Shown in pieces: positions 1 through 11,528 of a stretch of DNA of 64,000 bases. The notes beneath the pieces were generated by a model. The model had not been told where the DNA came from. It did no database searches and saw nothing but the letters and a program-made list of their open reading frames with translations. Position numbers and translations under genes: made by a program. How positions within the stretch are numbered: the first letter of the stretch is position 1; the number at the start of each line of letters is the position of its first letter. Source of the DNA: Streptomyces sp. CA-210063 (lineage in GTDB: Bacteria > Actinomycetota > Actinomycetes > Streptomycetales > Streptomycetaceae); contig NZ_CP102512.1 in assembly GCF_024612015.1 (NCBI RefSeq), positions 9,052,001 to 9,116,000 of the forward strand. The letters run 5' to 3'.

Positions 1-57
1 CTCGGAGTCATGTTCGACCGGATCACTCAGGCAGCGGCGCGACGCGTGAGCGCGTAA
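1..57 (+). CDS. C-terminal end of an ABC permease (ProW/OpuAB-like), partial
   Basis: Frame 1 is open from the first base to a TAA stop at 55-57. It ends in a short peptide containing VMFDRIT, which resembles the VLDRIT-type end of glycine betaine ABC permeases. The gene stops 16 bases before a betaine-binding lipoprotein, which is the usual order (ATPase, permease, binding protein). Only 18 residues are visible, so the assignment rests on this short match and on context. The membrane segments would lie outside the window. Confidence 0.5.
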   Translation, partial: LGVMFDRITQAAARRVSA

Positions 58-73
58 TTAGGGAGCACTGACC

Positions 74-1051
74 ATGGCAACACAAGTACGACAGTGGAGA
101 GCCGGCGTGGCCGGACTGGCCGTTCTGGGTCTCGCCCTCACCGCCTGCGGCGGTGCGAAGGTCGGTGACGACTCCTCGGCCGCGGACGGCTCGGGCAGCT
201 CCGGCAAGTGCGGCACCTTCAACCTCGCCGTCAACCCGTGGGTGGGCTACGAGGCGAACGCGGCGGTAGTCGCGTACGTCGCGGAGAAGGACCTCGGCTG
301 CAAGGTCACCAAGAAGGACCTGAAGGAAGAGATCGCCTGGCAGGGCTTCGGGACGGGCGAGGTCGACGCCGTCATCGAGAACTGGGGTCACGACGACCTG
401 AAGAAGAAGTACATCACCGACCAGAAGACCGCCGTCGAGGCCGGTGCGACCGGCAACGAAGGCCTGATCGGCTGGTACGTGCCGCCGTGGCTGGCGAAGG
501 CGCACCCGGACATCACCGACTGGAACAACCTCAACAAGTACGCCGACAAGTTCAAGACCTCCGAGTCGGGCGGCAAGGGCCAGCTCCTCGACGGCGACCC
601 GTCGTTCGTCACCAACGACGAGGCCCTGGTGAAGAACCTGAAGCTGGACTTCAAGGTGGTGTACGCGGGCAGTGAGACCGCGCTCATCCAGTCCTTCCGC
701 AAGGCGGAGAAGAACAAGGAATGGGTGATCGGCTACTTCTACGAGCCGCAGTGGTTCATGGCCGAAGTGCCCCTGGCCAAGGTGAAACTGCCGGAGTACA
801 AGACGGGCTGCGACGCCGACGCGGAGAAGGTCGCCTGCGACTACCCCGTCTACAAGCTCGACAAGATCGTCAGCACCAAGTTCGCCGAGTCGGGCAGCCC
901 GGCCTATGACCTGGTGAAGAACTTCACCTGGACGAACGACGACCAGAACACCGTGGCCAAGTACATCGCCGTGGACAAGATGACGCCCGAGGCCGCGGCG
1001 GAGAAGTGGGTCGAGGACAACCGCGACAAGGTCGACGCCTGGATCAAGTAG
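74..1051 (+). CDS. Glycine betaine/proline-type ABC substrate-binding lipoprotein
   Basis: This 325-residue extracytoplasmic binding protein would capture glycine betaine or a similar quaternary amine and deliver it to the permease encoded just upstream. The N-terminus has a basic stretch, a hydrophobic core and a lipobox (LTACGG), so it should be lipid-anchored after Cys cleavage. The mature part is a full-length OpuAC/ProX-type fold, with family stretches such as NPWVGYE near the start and NFTWTNDDQN near the end. A GGGAG ribosome site lies about 8 bases before the ATG. A strong hairpin follows the stop. A close paralogue lies at 18838-19809 on the other strand. The betaine specificity is inferred from the family and from the downstream dimethylglycine and sarcosine genes. 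Confidence 0.85.
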   Translation: MATQVRQWRAGVAGLAVLGLALTACGGAKVGDDSSAADGSGSSGKCGTFNLAVNPWVGYEANAAVVAYVAEKDLGCKVTKKDLKEEIAWQGFGTGEVDAVIENWGHDDLKKKYITDQKTAVEAGATGNEGLIGWYVPPWLAKAHPDITDWNNLNKYADKFKTSESGGKGQLLDGDPSFVTNDEALVKNLKLDFKVVYAGSETALIQSFRKAEKNKEWVIGYFYEPQWFMAEVPLAKVKLPEYKTGCDADAEKVACDYPVYKLDKIVSTKFAESGSPAYDLVKNFTWTNDDQNTVAKYIAVDKMTPEAAAEKWVEDNRDKVDAWIK

Positions 1052-1087
1052 GGCGGGCTCGGAACAGGGCTGGGAAAGCGGTCGAAC

Positions 1088-1133
1088 ATGCCCGGTGGGC
1101 GGCGTGCACAGGTGTGCGCCGCCCACCGGGCAT
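1088..1133 (+). terminator. Strong hairpin terminator after the betaine-binding protein gene
   Basis: A perfect 17-bp inverted repeat (1088-1104 and 1117-1133, right arm CGCCGCCCACCGGGCAT) surrounds a 12-base loop, 36 bases after the stop. There is no T-run, as is usual in Streptomyces terminators. It would separate the transporter unit from the catabolic genes that start at 1280. Confidence 0.75.
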
Positions 1134-1173
1134 CGCCGTGTCCGGGGCCCGTTCTCCTCGCGTCACGGACCCC

Positions 1174-3718
<2,545 letters not shown>

Positions 3719-3763
3719 GAGGTTCGAAGGGGGTGCCCGGATGGGTTGTCGGTCGGCTGCGGG

Positions 3764-3811
3764 TCGGTTGTGGCTGGTCGCGCAGTTCCCCGCGCCCCTT
3801 CGGGGCGCTTC
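3764..3811 (+). repeat. Streptomyces-type intergenic palindromic repeat, copy 1
   Basis: A segment with core GCAGTTCCCCGCGCCCCTT ends in a CGCCCCTTCGGGGCG hairpin. The same segment recurs at 56157-56201, 62198-62240 and, inverted, at 52081-52112. Here it sits between the dehydrogenase stop and folD. It may act as a weak terminator or a processing hairpin. Confidence 0.8.
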
Positions 3812-3841
3812 ACCTCAGGCCTGTGGGAAGGAGTGCCGTCG

Positions 3842-4702
3842 GTGAGTGCACAGCTGCTTGACGGGAAGGCGACGGCCGGCGCCGTTCGGCGCGAACTCGC
3901 CGAGCGTGTCGCCAAGTTGACCGCGGGCGGTGGTCCGCCGCCCGGTCTCGGTACCGTCCTGGTCGGTGACGATCCCGGCAGTCGTGCCTACGTCGGCGGC
4001 AAGCACCGGGACTGCGCCCACGTGGGCATCGCCTCGATCCGGCGCGAACTGCCCGCCGACGCGACGCAGCGGCAGGTCGAGAACGTCATCGACGAGCTCA
4101 ACGCCGACCCGACCTGTACCGGCTACATCGTCCAGCTTCCGCTCCCGCGTCACCTGGACGCGGGCGCCGTACTGGAACGCATGGACCCGGCCAAGGACGC
4201 CGACGGCCTGCACCCCGTCAGCCTCGGCCGGCTCACGCTCGGTGTCGAGGCCCCGCTGCCCTGCACCCCGAGGGGCATCGTCGAACTGCTGCGCCGGTAC
4301 GAGGTGCCGCTCGCCGGTGCGCGGGTCTGCGTGATCGGACGCGGCATCACCGTAGGACGGCCCCTCGGCCTGCTCCTCACCCGCAGGTCCGAGAACGCCA
4401 CCGTCACCCTCTGCCACACCGGAACCAGGGGCCTGGCCTGGCACGTACGCGAGGCGGACATCGTCGTCGCGGCGGCCGGCTCGCCCGGGCTGATCACCAA
4501 GGACATGCTGCGTCCCGGCGCGGCCGTCCTGGACGTCGGTATCACCCGCACCGACGAGGGCCTGGTCGGCGATGTGCACCCGGACGCCGCCCAGGTCGCG
4601 GGATGGCTCGCGCCGATGCCCGGGGGCGTGGGACCCATGACGCGGGCGATGCTCCTCGCCAACGTCGTCGAGGCCGCCGAGAGGAACGCGAACGCCGTAT
4701 GA
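3842..4702 (+). CDS. folD: Bifunctional methylenetetrahydrofolate dehydrogenase/cyclohydrolase FolD
   Basis: FolD oxidises 5,10-methylene-THF with NADP to methenyl-THF and hydrolyses it to 10-formyl-THF. The 286-residue product has the family length, the substrate-binding region with [11 protein letters not shown], the catalytic Lys in VGGKHRDC, and the signatures GYIVQLPLP and PGGVGPMT. The GTG at 3842 is preferred: GGAAGGAG lies about 9 bases upstream and the protein then starts SAQLLDGK as FolD proteins do. Its place between dimethylglycine dehydrogenase and sarcosine oxidase fits a job of clearing the methylene-THF that those flavoenzymes produce. The last codons run into a direct-repeat array. 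Confidence 0.92.
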   Translation: MSAQLLDGKATAGAVRRELAERVAKLTAGGGPPPGLGTVLVGDDPGSRAYVGGKHRDCAHVGIASIRRELPADATQRQVENVIDELNADPTCTGYIVQLPLPRHLDAGAVLERMDPAKDADGLHPVSLGRLTLGVEAPLPCTPRGIVELLRRYEVPLAGARVCVIGRGITVGRPLGLLLTRRSENATVTLCHTGTRGLAWHVREADIVVAAAGSPGLITKDMLRPGAAVLDVGITRTDEGLVGDVHPDAAQVAGWLAPMPGGVGPMTRAMLLANVVEAAERNANAV

Positions 4703-4789
4703 ACCCGAACGCCGTACGCCGTACGAACCCGTACGCCGTATGAACGCGAACGCCGTGCGCCGTATGAACGCGAACGCCGTATGAACGCG
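4684..4789 (+). repeat. Irregular tandem repeat across the folD stop codon
   Basis: Units of 17 and 24 bases built on GAACGCGAACGCCGTAT repeat about five times, from the last codons of folD through most of the folD-soxB gap. The folD stop lies inside the first junction, so unit gain or loss would change the C-terminal tail and the spacing to soxB. No function is evident. Confidence 0.8.
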
Positions 4790-4842
4790 TCGGCCCCCGA
4801 CCACCTGCTCTGTCCGCACCTCTCACACGACGGAGACGTCCG

Positions 4843-6075
4843 ATGAGCCCCCGTACCCCCGGCTCCGAGCTTCCCGAACACCCCGACTGGCTGTGGCGCA
4901 CGCCGGAGCCGAAGCGCTCGTACGACGTGATCGTCGTGGGCGGCGGCGGACACGGCCTCGCCACCGCCCACTACCTGGCGAAGAACCACGGCATCACCAA
5001 GGTCGCCGTGCTGGAGAAGGGCTGGCTGGCGGGCGGCAACATGGCCCGCAACACCACCATCATCCGCTCCAACTACCTGTGGGACGAGAGCGCCGGCATC
5101 TACGAGCACGCGCTCAAGCTGTGGGAGGGTCTGGCCGAGGAACTCGACTACCCGATCCTCTTCTCCCAGCGTGGTGTGCTGAACCTCGCCCACAGCCTCC
5201 AGGACGTCCGCGACAGTGTGCGCCGGGTGGAGGCCAATCGCCTCAACGGTGTGGACGCGGAGTGGCTCGACGCGGACGGCGTCAAGGAAGTCTGCCCGAT
5301 CGTCAACATCTCCCCGGACGTGCGCTACCCGGTCCTGGGCGGCACCTACCAGCCACGGGCAGGCATCGCCAAGCACGACCACGTCGCCTGGGGTCTGGCC
5401 CGCTCGGCCGATGCCGCAGGCATCGACATCATCCAGAACTGCGAGGTCACGGGCCTGGACGTGGTCGGCGGCCGGGTGGTCGGCGTCCAGACGACGCTCG
5501 GCCCTATCGCGGCGGGCAAGGTCGCGCTCTGCTCGGCGGGCCACACCTCGGTCCTCGCCGCGATGGCCGGCATCGAACTCCCCTTGCAGAGCCACCCGTT
5601 GCAGGCACTCGTGTCGGAGCTGCTGGAGCCGGTGCACCCGACGGTCGTCATGTCCAACGCGGTCCATGTGTACGTCAGCCAGGCCCACAAGGGCGAGCTG
5701 GTCATGGGCGCGGGCATCGACTCGTACAACTCCTACACGCAGCGCGGCGCGTTCCACATCATCGAAGAGCAGATGTCCGCGGCCCTGGAGCTCTTCCCGG
5801 TCTTCGCCCGCGCCCACGTACTGCGCACCTGGGGCGGCATCGTCGACGTCAGCCCCGACGCCTCCCCGATCATCGGCCTCAGCCCGGTCGACAACCTCTA
5901 CCTCAACTGCGGCTGGGGAACGGGCGGTTTCAAGGCCACCCCGGGCGTCGGCTGGGTCTACGCCCACACCATCGCCCACGACACCCCCCACCCCCTCAAC
6001 GCCGCCTTCTCGCTCGACCGTTTCACCACCGGCGCGCTCGTCGACGAGCACGGCGCGGCCGCGGTGGCCCACTAG
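4843..6075 (+). CDS. soxB: Sarcosine oxidase beta subunit SoxB
   Basis: This is the flavin-bearing catalytic beta subunit of heterotetrameric sarcosine oxidase, which oxidises sarcosine to glycine with O2 and passes the methylene group to THF on the alpha subunit. The 410 residues include the FAD motif [14 protein letters not shown] (residues 29-42) and the AKHDHVAWG stretch (176-184), which carries the His that binds FMN covalently in the family. The length is normal for SoxB. It starts 140 bases after folD, past the repeat array, with GGAG upstream. The delta-alpha fusion gene follows after 12 bases, so the sox genes form one transcript. Confidence 0.92.
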   Translation: MSPRTPGSELPEHPDWLWRTPEPKRSYDVIVVGGGGHGLATAHYLAKNHGITKVAVLEKGWLAGGNMARNTTIIRSNYLWDESAGIYEHALKLWEGLAEELDYPILFSQRGVLNLAHSLQDVRDSVRRVEANRLNGVDAEWLDADGVKEVCPIVNISPDVRYPVLGGTYQPRAGIAKHDHVAWGLARSADAAGIDIIQNCEVTGLDVVGGRVVGVQTTLGPIAAGKVALCSAGHTSVLAAMAGIELPLQSHPLQALVSELLEPVHPTVVMSNAVHVYVSQAHKGELVMGAGIDSYNSYTQRGAFHIIEEQMSAALELFPVFARAHVLRTWGGIVDVSPDASPIIGLSPVDNLYLNCGWGTGGFKATPGVGWVYAHTIAHDTPHPLNAAFSLDRFTTGALVDEHGAAAVAH

Positions 6076-6087
6076 GGAGCCCCAACC

Positions 6088-9000
6088 ATGCTGCTCATCA
6101 CCTGCCCGTGGTGCGGGCCCCGCGACGAGGCCGAGTTCCACTACGGCGGCCAGGCACACGTGCCGTACCCCGAGGACCCGTCGGCCCTCACCGACGAGGA
6201 GTGGGCCCGCTACCTCTTCTTCCGTGACAACCCGAAGGGCCCGTTCGCCGAACGCTGGAGCCACGCGGCGGGCTGCCGCACATGGTTCAACGCGGTCCGC
6301 GACACATCGACGAACGAGATCCTGACGGTGTACCGAGCGGGCGAGCCACGCCCGGCAGCCGAGGAACTGAGCCGTGCGGCGACCTCCGAGCCACGCCCGG
6401 CGACAGTGGAGCCGAGCCCGGCACCACCAGCCCGTCCGGCGTTTGAGGACGAGGCCGTTCAGGCCGACGGGGGGTCTGGGGGCGCAGCCCCCAGGGATGG
6501 GACGGGTAGGGGCGGCGGGGGCGAGAACCAGCCCTTCCGCCATCCCACCCGAGGCCGAATCGACCGCGACACCCCTCTCACCTTCACCTTCGACGGCACC
6601 GCCTACCAGGGCTACCAAGGCGACACCCTCGCCTCAGCCCTCCTCGCCAACGACGTCATCCAGACCGGCACCAGCATCAAACTCGGCCGCCCCCGAGGCA
6701 TCTTCTCGGCCGGCGTCGAGGAACCCAACGCCGTGATCCAGATCGAGGCCCCCTTCCCCGAGCCGATGCTCCCCGCCACGACCGTCGAGCTGTACGACGG
6801 CCTCGTGGCAACCAGCCTCCCCGGCCAGGGCCGCCTCGCCACCGACCCCGACCCGGCCCGCTACGACGCCGTACACGCCCACTGCGACCTGCTGATCGTC
6901 GGCGCGGGCCCGGCCGGCCTCGCGGCCGCGGCGGCGGCAGCGAAGAGTGGTGCCCGCGTCATCCTCGCCGACGACCAACCGGAACTCGGCGGCAGCCTCC
7001 TGGGCACGGGCGAACACCTCGACTGGGCCGAAGAGATCGCCGGACACCTCGACACCACCCCCGAGGTCCGCGTACTGCGCCGCACCACCGTCTTCGGCCA
7101 CTACGACGACAACCACCTCCTCGCCGTCGAGCGCCGCACCAACCACCTGGGCGCGAGCGCCCCCGAGAACGTCTCCCGTGAACGCGTCTGGCGCATCCGC
7201 GCGAGCCGCGTCGTCCTCGCCACCGGCGCCCACGAGCGCTCACTCGCCTTCGGGGACAACGACCGCCCCGGCGTGATGCTGGCCGCCTCGGCCCGCGCCT
7301 ACGCCAACCGCCACGGCGTCCTGCCCGGCCGCCACGCGGTCGTCTTCACCACCAACGACAGTGCCTACGCGGCGGCCCTGGACCTCGCCGCGGCGGGCGT
7401 GGACATCACGGCGATCGTCGACACCCGTCCCGAACCGGGGGAGTGGGCGCGGCGCGCCCGCGAGGCCGGCATCGAGGTGCTGACCGGGCACGCCGTCACG
7501 GGCACGGAGGGCGAGTCGCGTCTCACCGCCGTGACGGTCGCCCCGTACGGAGAGTCCGCGGGACAGCGGCGGTTCACCGCCGACCTCCTGCTGGTCTCCG
7601 GCGGCTGGAACCCGGTGGCGCACCTGTTCAGCCAGGCGGGCGGCAGACTGCGCCACGACGAGACGCTGGGCTCCTTCGTGCCCGACACCTGCCGTCAGGC
7701 GGTCGAGGTCGCGGGCAGTGCGAGCGGCGTGCTCGACCTGGCCGGGGTGCTCGCCCAGGGCGCGGCCGCCGGTGCCCGCGCGATCGAGGCCGAGGGCTAC
7801 ACGCCTGAGTCCCCCCGCCTCCCGGACGTGGCCGCCCAGCCGCAGACGCCGCCCATGCATGTGTACGTCGTCCCGGGCGCCTCCGGCGCACCCCGCTTCG
7901 TGGACCTCCAACGCGATGTCACCGTCGACGACCTGACCCGCGCGACCGGCGCCGGTATGCGCTCCGTCGAGCACACCAAGCGCTACACCACGGCCGGCAC
8001 CGCCAACGACCAGGGCAAGACGTCCGGCGTCCTGGCCAGTGGCGTCGTCGCCGAACTGCTCGGCGTCGACATCTCCGCGCTCGGCACCACCACCTTCCGA
8101 CCCCCCTACACCCCCGTCTCCTTCGCCACGCTCGCGGGCCGCGACCGGGGCGCGCTGCACGACCCGATCCGCACGACCGCCCTGCACGCCTGGCACGTCG
8201 AACACGGCGCCCTCTTCGAGAACGTCGGCCAGTGGAAGCGCCCTTGGTACTACCCGCAGGACGGCGAGGACATGGAGGCCGCGGTGCTCCGCGAGTGCGC
8301 CGCCGCCCGCGACGGGGTCGCCTTCATGGACGCCTCCACCCTCGGCAAGATCGACGTCCAGGGCCCGGACGCCGCCGTCTTCCTCGACCGGCTCTACACC
8401 AACATGATGAGCACCCTGAAGGTCGGCATGATCCGCTACGGCGTGATGTGCCGCCTGGACGGCATGCTCTTCGACGACGGCACGGTCATCCGCCTCGCCC
8501 AGGACCGCTTCCTGGTCACGACGACGACGGGCAACGCGGCCGCCGTACTGGACTGGATGGAGGAGTGGCTCCAGACGGAGTGGCCCGAGCTGAAGGTCCA
8601 CTGCACGTCCGTGACCGAACAGTGGGCCACCGTCGCCCTCGTCGGCCCCCGCTCCCGCGACGTCCTGGGCGCACTGGCGCCCCGACTGGCCGTCTCCCAC
8701 GACGACTTCCCGTTCATGGCGTGGCGCGAGACGACCGTCGCGGGCATCGAGGCCCGAGTCTGCCGGATCAGCTTCTCCGGCGAACTCGCCTACGAGATCA
8801 ACGTGTCACCGTGGGAGGCCCTCGCCCTCTGGCAGGCGCTGTACGAGGCCGGAGCCCCGTACGGCATCACCCCGTACGGCACCGAGACCATGCACGTCCT
8901 GCGCGCCGAGAAGGGCTACCCCATCATCGGCCAGGACACCGACGGCACCGTCACCCCCCAGGACCTCGGCATGAACTGGGTGGTGTCGAAGAAGAAGCCC

Positions 9001-9342
9001 GACTTCATCGGCAAGCGCTCCCACGCCCGCGCCGACGCCACCCGCCCTGACCGCAAACACCTCGTCGGCCTGCTCCCGGAGGACCCCGGCACCTTCCTCC
9101 CGGAGGGCACCCACCTGGTCGCCGACAGCGTGCTGCCGGCGCCGCCCGTCCCGATGCTCGGCCATGTCACCTCCAGCTACCGCAGCGCCGCCCTCGGCCG
9201 GACCTTCGCGCTCGCCCTGATCAAGGGCGGCCGGGACCGCATCGGCGAGCGGCTGTACGCTCCCGTGGGCGACCGGCTGGTCCCGGTGACCGTGGCAAGC
9301 CCCGTTCTCTACGACCCCGAGGGAGCCCGTCGCGATGGCTGA
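6088..9342 (+). CDS. Fused sarcosine oxidase delta-alpha subunit (SoxD-SoxA)
   Basis: One 1084-residue frame joins two subunits that are normally separate. Residues 1-88 are a complete SoxD with the zinc ligand pattern Cys6, Cys9, His59, Cys63. Residues from about 147 are a complete SoxA: an N-terminal Fer2_4-like domain, an NAD-binding domain (LLIVGAGPAGLAAA), and a C-terminal GcvT-like THF-binding region. The join (about residues 89-146) is low complexity, and residues 115-148 are encoded by a dispersed repeat (6428-6540). No stop separates the parts and I find no good internal start with a ribosome site; a GTG near 6409 is in frame but poorly placed. The alpha part would bind NAD and THF and hand the methylene to folate. 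The frame overlaps soxG by 8 bases. A sequencing error restoring a stop cannot be excluded. Confidence 0.85.
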   Translation: MLLITCPWCGPRDEAEFHYGGQAHVPYPEDPSALTDEEWARYLFFRDNPKGPFAERWSHAAGCRTWFNAVRDTSTNEILTVYRAGEPRPAAEELSRAATSEPRPATVEPSPAPPARPAFEDEAVQADGGSGGAAPRDGTGRGGGGENQPFRHPTRGRIDRDTPLTFTFDGTAYQGYQGDTLASALLANDVIQTGTSIKLGRPRGIFSAGVEEPNAVIQIEAPFPEPMLPATTVELYDGLVATSLPGQGRLATDPDPARYDAVHAHCDLLIVGAGPAGLAAAAAAAKSGARVILADDQPELGGSLLGTGEHLDWAEEIAGHLDTTPEVRVLRRTTVFGHYDDNHLLAVERRTNHLGASAPENVSRERVWRIRASRVVLATGAHERSLAFGDNDRPGVMLAASARAYANRHGVLPGRHAVVFTTNDSAYAAALDLAAAGVDITAIVDTRPEPGEWARRAREAGIEVLTGHAVTGTEGESRLTAVTVAPYGESAGQRRFTADLLLVSGGWNPVAHLFSQAGGRLRHDETLGSFVPDTCRQAVEVAGSASGVLDLAGVLAQGAAAGARAIEAEGYTPESPRLPDVAAQPQTPPMHVYVVPGASGAPRFVDLQRDVTVDDLTRATGAGMRSVEHTKRYTTAGTANDQGKTSGVLASGVVAELLGVDISALGTTTFRPPYTPVSFATLAGRDRGALHDPIRTTALHAWHVEHGALFENVGQWKRPWYYPQDGEDMEAAVLRECAAARDGVAFMDASTLGKIDVQGPDAAVFLDRLYTNMMSTLKVGMIRYGVMCRLDGMLFDDGTVIRLAQDRFLVTTTTGNAAAVLDWMEEWLQTEWPELKVHCTSVTEQWATVALVGPRSRDVLGALAPRLAVSHDDFPFMAWRETTVAGIEARVCRISFSGELAYEINVSPWEALALWQALYEAGAPYGITPYGTETMHVLRAEKGYPIIGQDTDGTVTPQDLGMNWVVSKKKPDFIGKRSHARADATRPDRKHLVGLLPEDPGTFLPEGTHLVADSVLPAPPVPMLGHVTSSYRSAALGRTFALALIKGGRDRIGERLYAPVGDRLVPVTVASPVLYDPEGARRDG
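6428..6540 (+). repeat. Dispersed intergenic-type repeat inside the soxDA reading frame
   Basis: This roughly 110-base element runs from CCGTCCGGCGTTTGAGGACG, through the hairpin CTGGGGGCGCAGCCCCCAG, to GGGCGGCGGGGGCGAGAAC. Its reverse complement matches the element at 39780-39895, which lies between convergent genes. Such elements are common between genes in Streptomyces. Here it is translated as a Gly/Ala-rich linker. Confidence 0.8.
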
Positions 9343-9958
9343 CACCGCCCTTACCTCCTCGCCCCGCAGCCCGCTGTCCCACGCCGCCGCCCGTCTGGCC
9401 GCCGCCACCCGCACCTCCCAGGGCGCGGTCCGGCTGGCCGAACTCCCCTTCCTGACCCAGCTCGACGTGCGCCTCGACGCCAAGGGAGCGGCGGCCGACG
9501 CCATCGGCCTCGCGCTGGACCTCCCACTGCCCCTAGAACCCAACACCGTCGTACGCGCCGGTCAGTTGACCGCGTTGTGGCTCGGCCCCGACGAGTGGCT
9601 GCTGGTGGGCCCGCCCGGCAGTGAGCGGGACCTGCAGAGCCGGATCCGGACGGCCGCGGGGGACGAGCCCGTCTCCGTCACCGACGTCTCCGCCCAGCGC
9701 ACCACGCTCCTCGTCGCCGGACCCCGCGCCCGCGACCTCCTGGCCCACGGCTGCGCCCTGGACCTGCACCCGCGCGCCTTCGGAGCCGGACGCTGCGCCC
9801 AGACCACCCTGGGCCGCACCCAGATCGTCCTGGTCGCCCGGGACGAACCCGGGACCGGATTCTGGGTGCTGGTCCGCTCGTCCTTCGCCGGCTATCTGGC
9901 GGACTGGCTGCTGGACGCGGCGACGGAGTATGTGGGGCTCAACGACACATCATCGTGA
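9335..9958 (+). CDS. soxG: Sarcosine oxidase gamma subunit SoxG
   Basis: This 207-residue gamma subunit completes the heterotetrameric sarcosine oxidase and resembles a small GcvT-like domain without catalytic residues. It includes the family stretch LWLGPDEWLLVGPPG and a C-terminal GFWVLVRSSFAGYLADWLLDA. It starts 8 bases inside the end of soxDA, so translation is coupled. With SoxB and SoxDA all four subunit activities are present in three polypeptides. Confidence 0.88.
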   Translation: MADTALTSSPRSPLSHAAARLAAATRTSQGAVRLAELPFLTQLDVRLDAKGAAADAIGLALDLPLPLEPNTVVRAGQLTALWLGPDEWLLVGPPGSERDLQSRIRTAAGDEPVSVTDVSAQRTTLLVAGPRARDLLAHGCALDLHPRAFGAGRCAQTTLGRTQIVLVARDEPGTGFWVLVRSSFAGYLADWLLDAATEYVGLNDTSS

Positions 9959-9998
9959 AGTCGCTCAACGAGAAGAAGGGATTCGTGCAGCTGAGCGA

Positions 9999-10018
9999 TG
10001 TGATCACTCGATCGTGAG
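9999..10018. promoter_or_regulatory. Possible operator upstream of the isoprenoid operon
   Basis: The gap between soxG and the small gene at 10097 contains two overlapping dyads: GTGATCAC, and TCAC-N6-GTGA at 10004-10017. The compact symmetry looks like a regulator site. No -35/-10 pair could be fixed and the evidence is the symmetry only. Confidence 0.3.
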
Positions 10019-10096
10019 TTCTTCTGCTTTCGGTGCCCGACCTGACTGAAGCTCGGAAGAGCGGCGCGGGACCGGCGCCGCCCGGATGTTCTGCGG

Positions 10097-10387
10097 GTGG
10101 GGGAGAACGTGACGCGAGAAGCGGGACGGCACGACGGCTTGGACGCGCAGGCGGTGCTGCTGGTGGCCGGGCTGGCCGACCTGGCGGTGAGCACGCTGGG
10201 ATCGGCCGTGGGGACGCTGCGGGGACTGCTGCGCCGCTCGGACAGCGCGGAGCTGGCGGCGGAGGCCGAGAACGAGCTGATGGCGCGTGGGCGCCTGGTG
10301 CTGGACCGGTACGCGGCCGCACCCCCGGCCCACCTGGAGATCCTCGCCCGGCAGGCCCAGGCCCGGAAGGCCGCCGATGCCGTCTGA
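10097..10387 (+). CDS. Small alpha-helical protein at the head of a polyprenyl synthase operon
   Basis: Unrecognised protein of about 96 residues. It has a charged N-terminus, one moderately hydrophobic Ala/Leu/Val-rich segment (about residues 18-42, too weak to be a sure membrane helix), and a charged helical C-terminus ending in QARKAADAV. The GTG at 10097 lacks a clear ribosome site. A GTG at 10109, just after GGGGGAG, is an alternative and would give 92 residues. The stop overlaps the start of the polyprenyl synthase by 11 bases, so the two are translationally coupled and probably work together, for example as a partner or membrane adaptor. That role is inference. Confidence 0.65.
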   Translation: MGENVTREAGRHDGLDAQAVLLVAGLADLAVSTLGSAVGTLRGLLRRSDSAELAAEAENELMARGRLVLDRYAAAPPAHLEILARQAQARKAADAV

Positions 10388-11432
10388 CCGGTGGGAGCCG
10401 GTCGCGTTCAAGACCCGTATCGACGAGGTACTGCGCCAGTTCATCGCCCAGGAGGCCGACCAGTTCGCCGCGATCGATCCGCTCCTGGCGCCGGTGGCCG
10501 AGCAACTGGAGGCGGCGGTCGCGGACGGTAAACGGCTGCGAGCGGCGTTCTGTTACTGGGGCTGGCGAGCGGTGGGACAGCCGGACAGTGACGCACTGGT
10601 GCGGGCCGCGGCCTCCATGGAACTGGTGCACGCCGCCGCGGTCGTGCACGACGACCTCATCGACGACAGTCCGCTGCGGCACGGGCGCCCCACCGCGCAC
10701 ATCGCCCTGCGGGGTGCCGTGCGACGCCGTCCGCGCGCCGACGCCGCCGCGAGGTCGCTGGCGATGCTGGTCGGCGACCTGCTCATGGCGTTGGCCGGAC
10801 AGTTGTTCGCCACCAGCGGTCTGCCCGCCGCCTACCTCGCCCGGGCCCGCCCCCTGTGGTCGGTGATGGCCCGCGAGCTGATCGCGGGGGAATGCCTGGA
10901 GATCCTGCGCACCGGAGCCGGGCCGGACACGACCGCGTCGCTGAAGGTGATCCGCTACAAGACCGCCAAGTACACCGTCGAACAGCCCCTGCTGATCGGC
11001 GGCGCCCTGGCCGGGGCAGGCGCGCGGCTGCGCGAGGGCTACGCCGCGTACGGGCTGCCGCTGGGCGAGGCGTTCCAGCTGCGGGACGACCTGCTCGGCC
11101 TGTTCGGGGACCCGGAACGCACCGGCAAGGCCAACAGCGACGACGTGCGCGGACACCGGCCCACGGCCCTGCTGGCAGAGACCTGGCGCCTGGCCGACGA
11201 CAACGACCGCGAGCGGCTGCGCGCCCTGCTGGGCCGACGCCGTCCGGACGCGGATGCCCTGGACGCGATGCGCGAGCTGATGCGCCGGCTGAAGGCACCC
11301 GACCGCATCGAGGACATGATCAGCGCACGTGTCCGGGAGGCACTCGGCGCTCTCCACGACCTGGACGTGCCGACCCACGCCGCGAGCGCCTTGACCGCAC
11401 TGGCGCAGTCCGCGGCGGACCGCCGGTCCTGA
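10377..11432 (+). CDS. Polyprenyl diphosphate synthase
   Basis: A trans-isoprenyl diphosphate synthase of 351 residues that condenses isopentenyl diphosphate units onto an allylic primer in the cytoplasm. The first aspartate-rich motif is HDDLIDD (residues 91-97) and the second is RDDLLGLFGD (236-245), a DDLLG variant common in actinobacterial enzymes. KTAKYTVEQPL (195-205) is the usual diphosphate/chain segment. The ATG at 10377 is chosen because it overlaps the stop of the small gene before it; longer in-frame starts would run through that gene. Product chain length cannot be read reliably from the sequence. The next gene encodes an MpaB-type oxygenase, which suggests the prenyl product is later cleaved or oxidised rather than used for quinone synthesis. 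Confidence 0.88.
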   Translation: MPSDRWEPVAFKTRIDEVLRQFIAQEADQFAAIDPLLAPVAEQLEAAVADGKRLRAAFCYWGWRAVGQPDSDALVRAAASMELVHAAAVVHDDLIDDSPLRHGRPTAHIALRGAVRRRPRADAAARSLAMLVGDLLMALAGQLFATSGLPAAYLARARPLWSVMARELIAGECLEILRTGAGPDTTASLKVIRYKTAKYTVEQPLLIGGALAGAGARLREGYAAYGLPLGEAFQLRDDLLGLFGDPERTGKANSDDVRGHRPTALLAETWRLADDNDRERLRALLGRRRPDADALDAMRELMRRLKAPDRIEDMISARVREALGALHDLDVPTHAASALTALAQSAADRRS

Positions 11433-11528
11433 ACTCTCGCGCCCCGGTCGGCATACAGCCCACGCTCTGCCCGGCCGCCGGCCCTTCCGCCGTCCGTCGA
11501 CGGTCTCGAACAAACAAGGAGCCCCGCC

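Noticed and set aside
4684..4789. CRISPR-like array
   Set aside because: Units are contiguous without spacers and too short; it is a simple tandem repeat.
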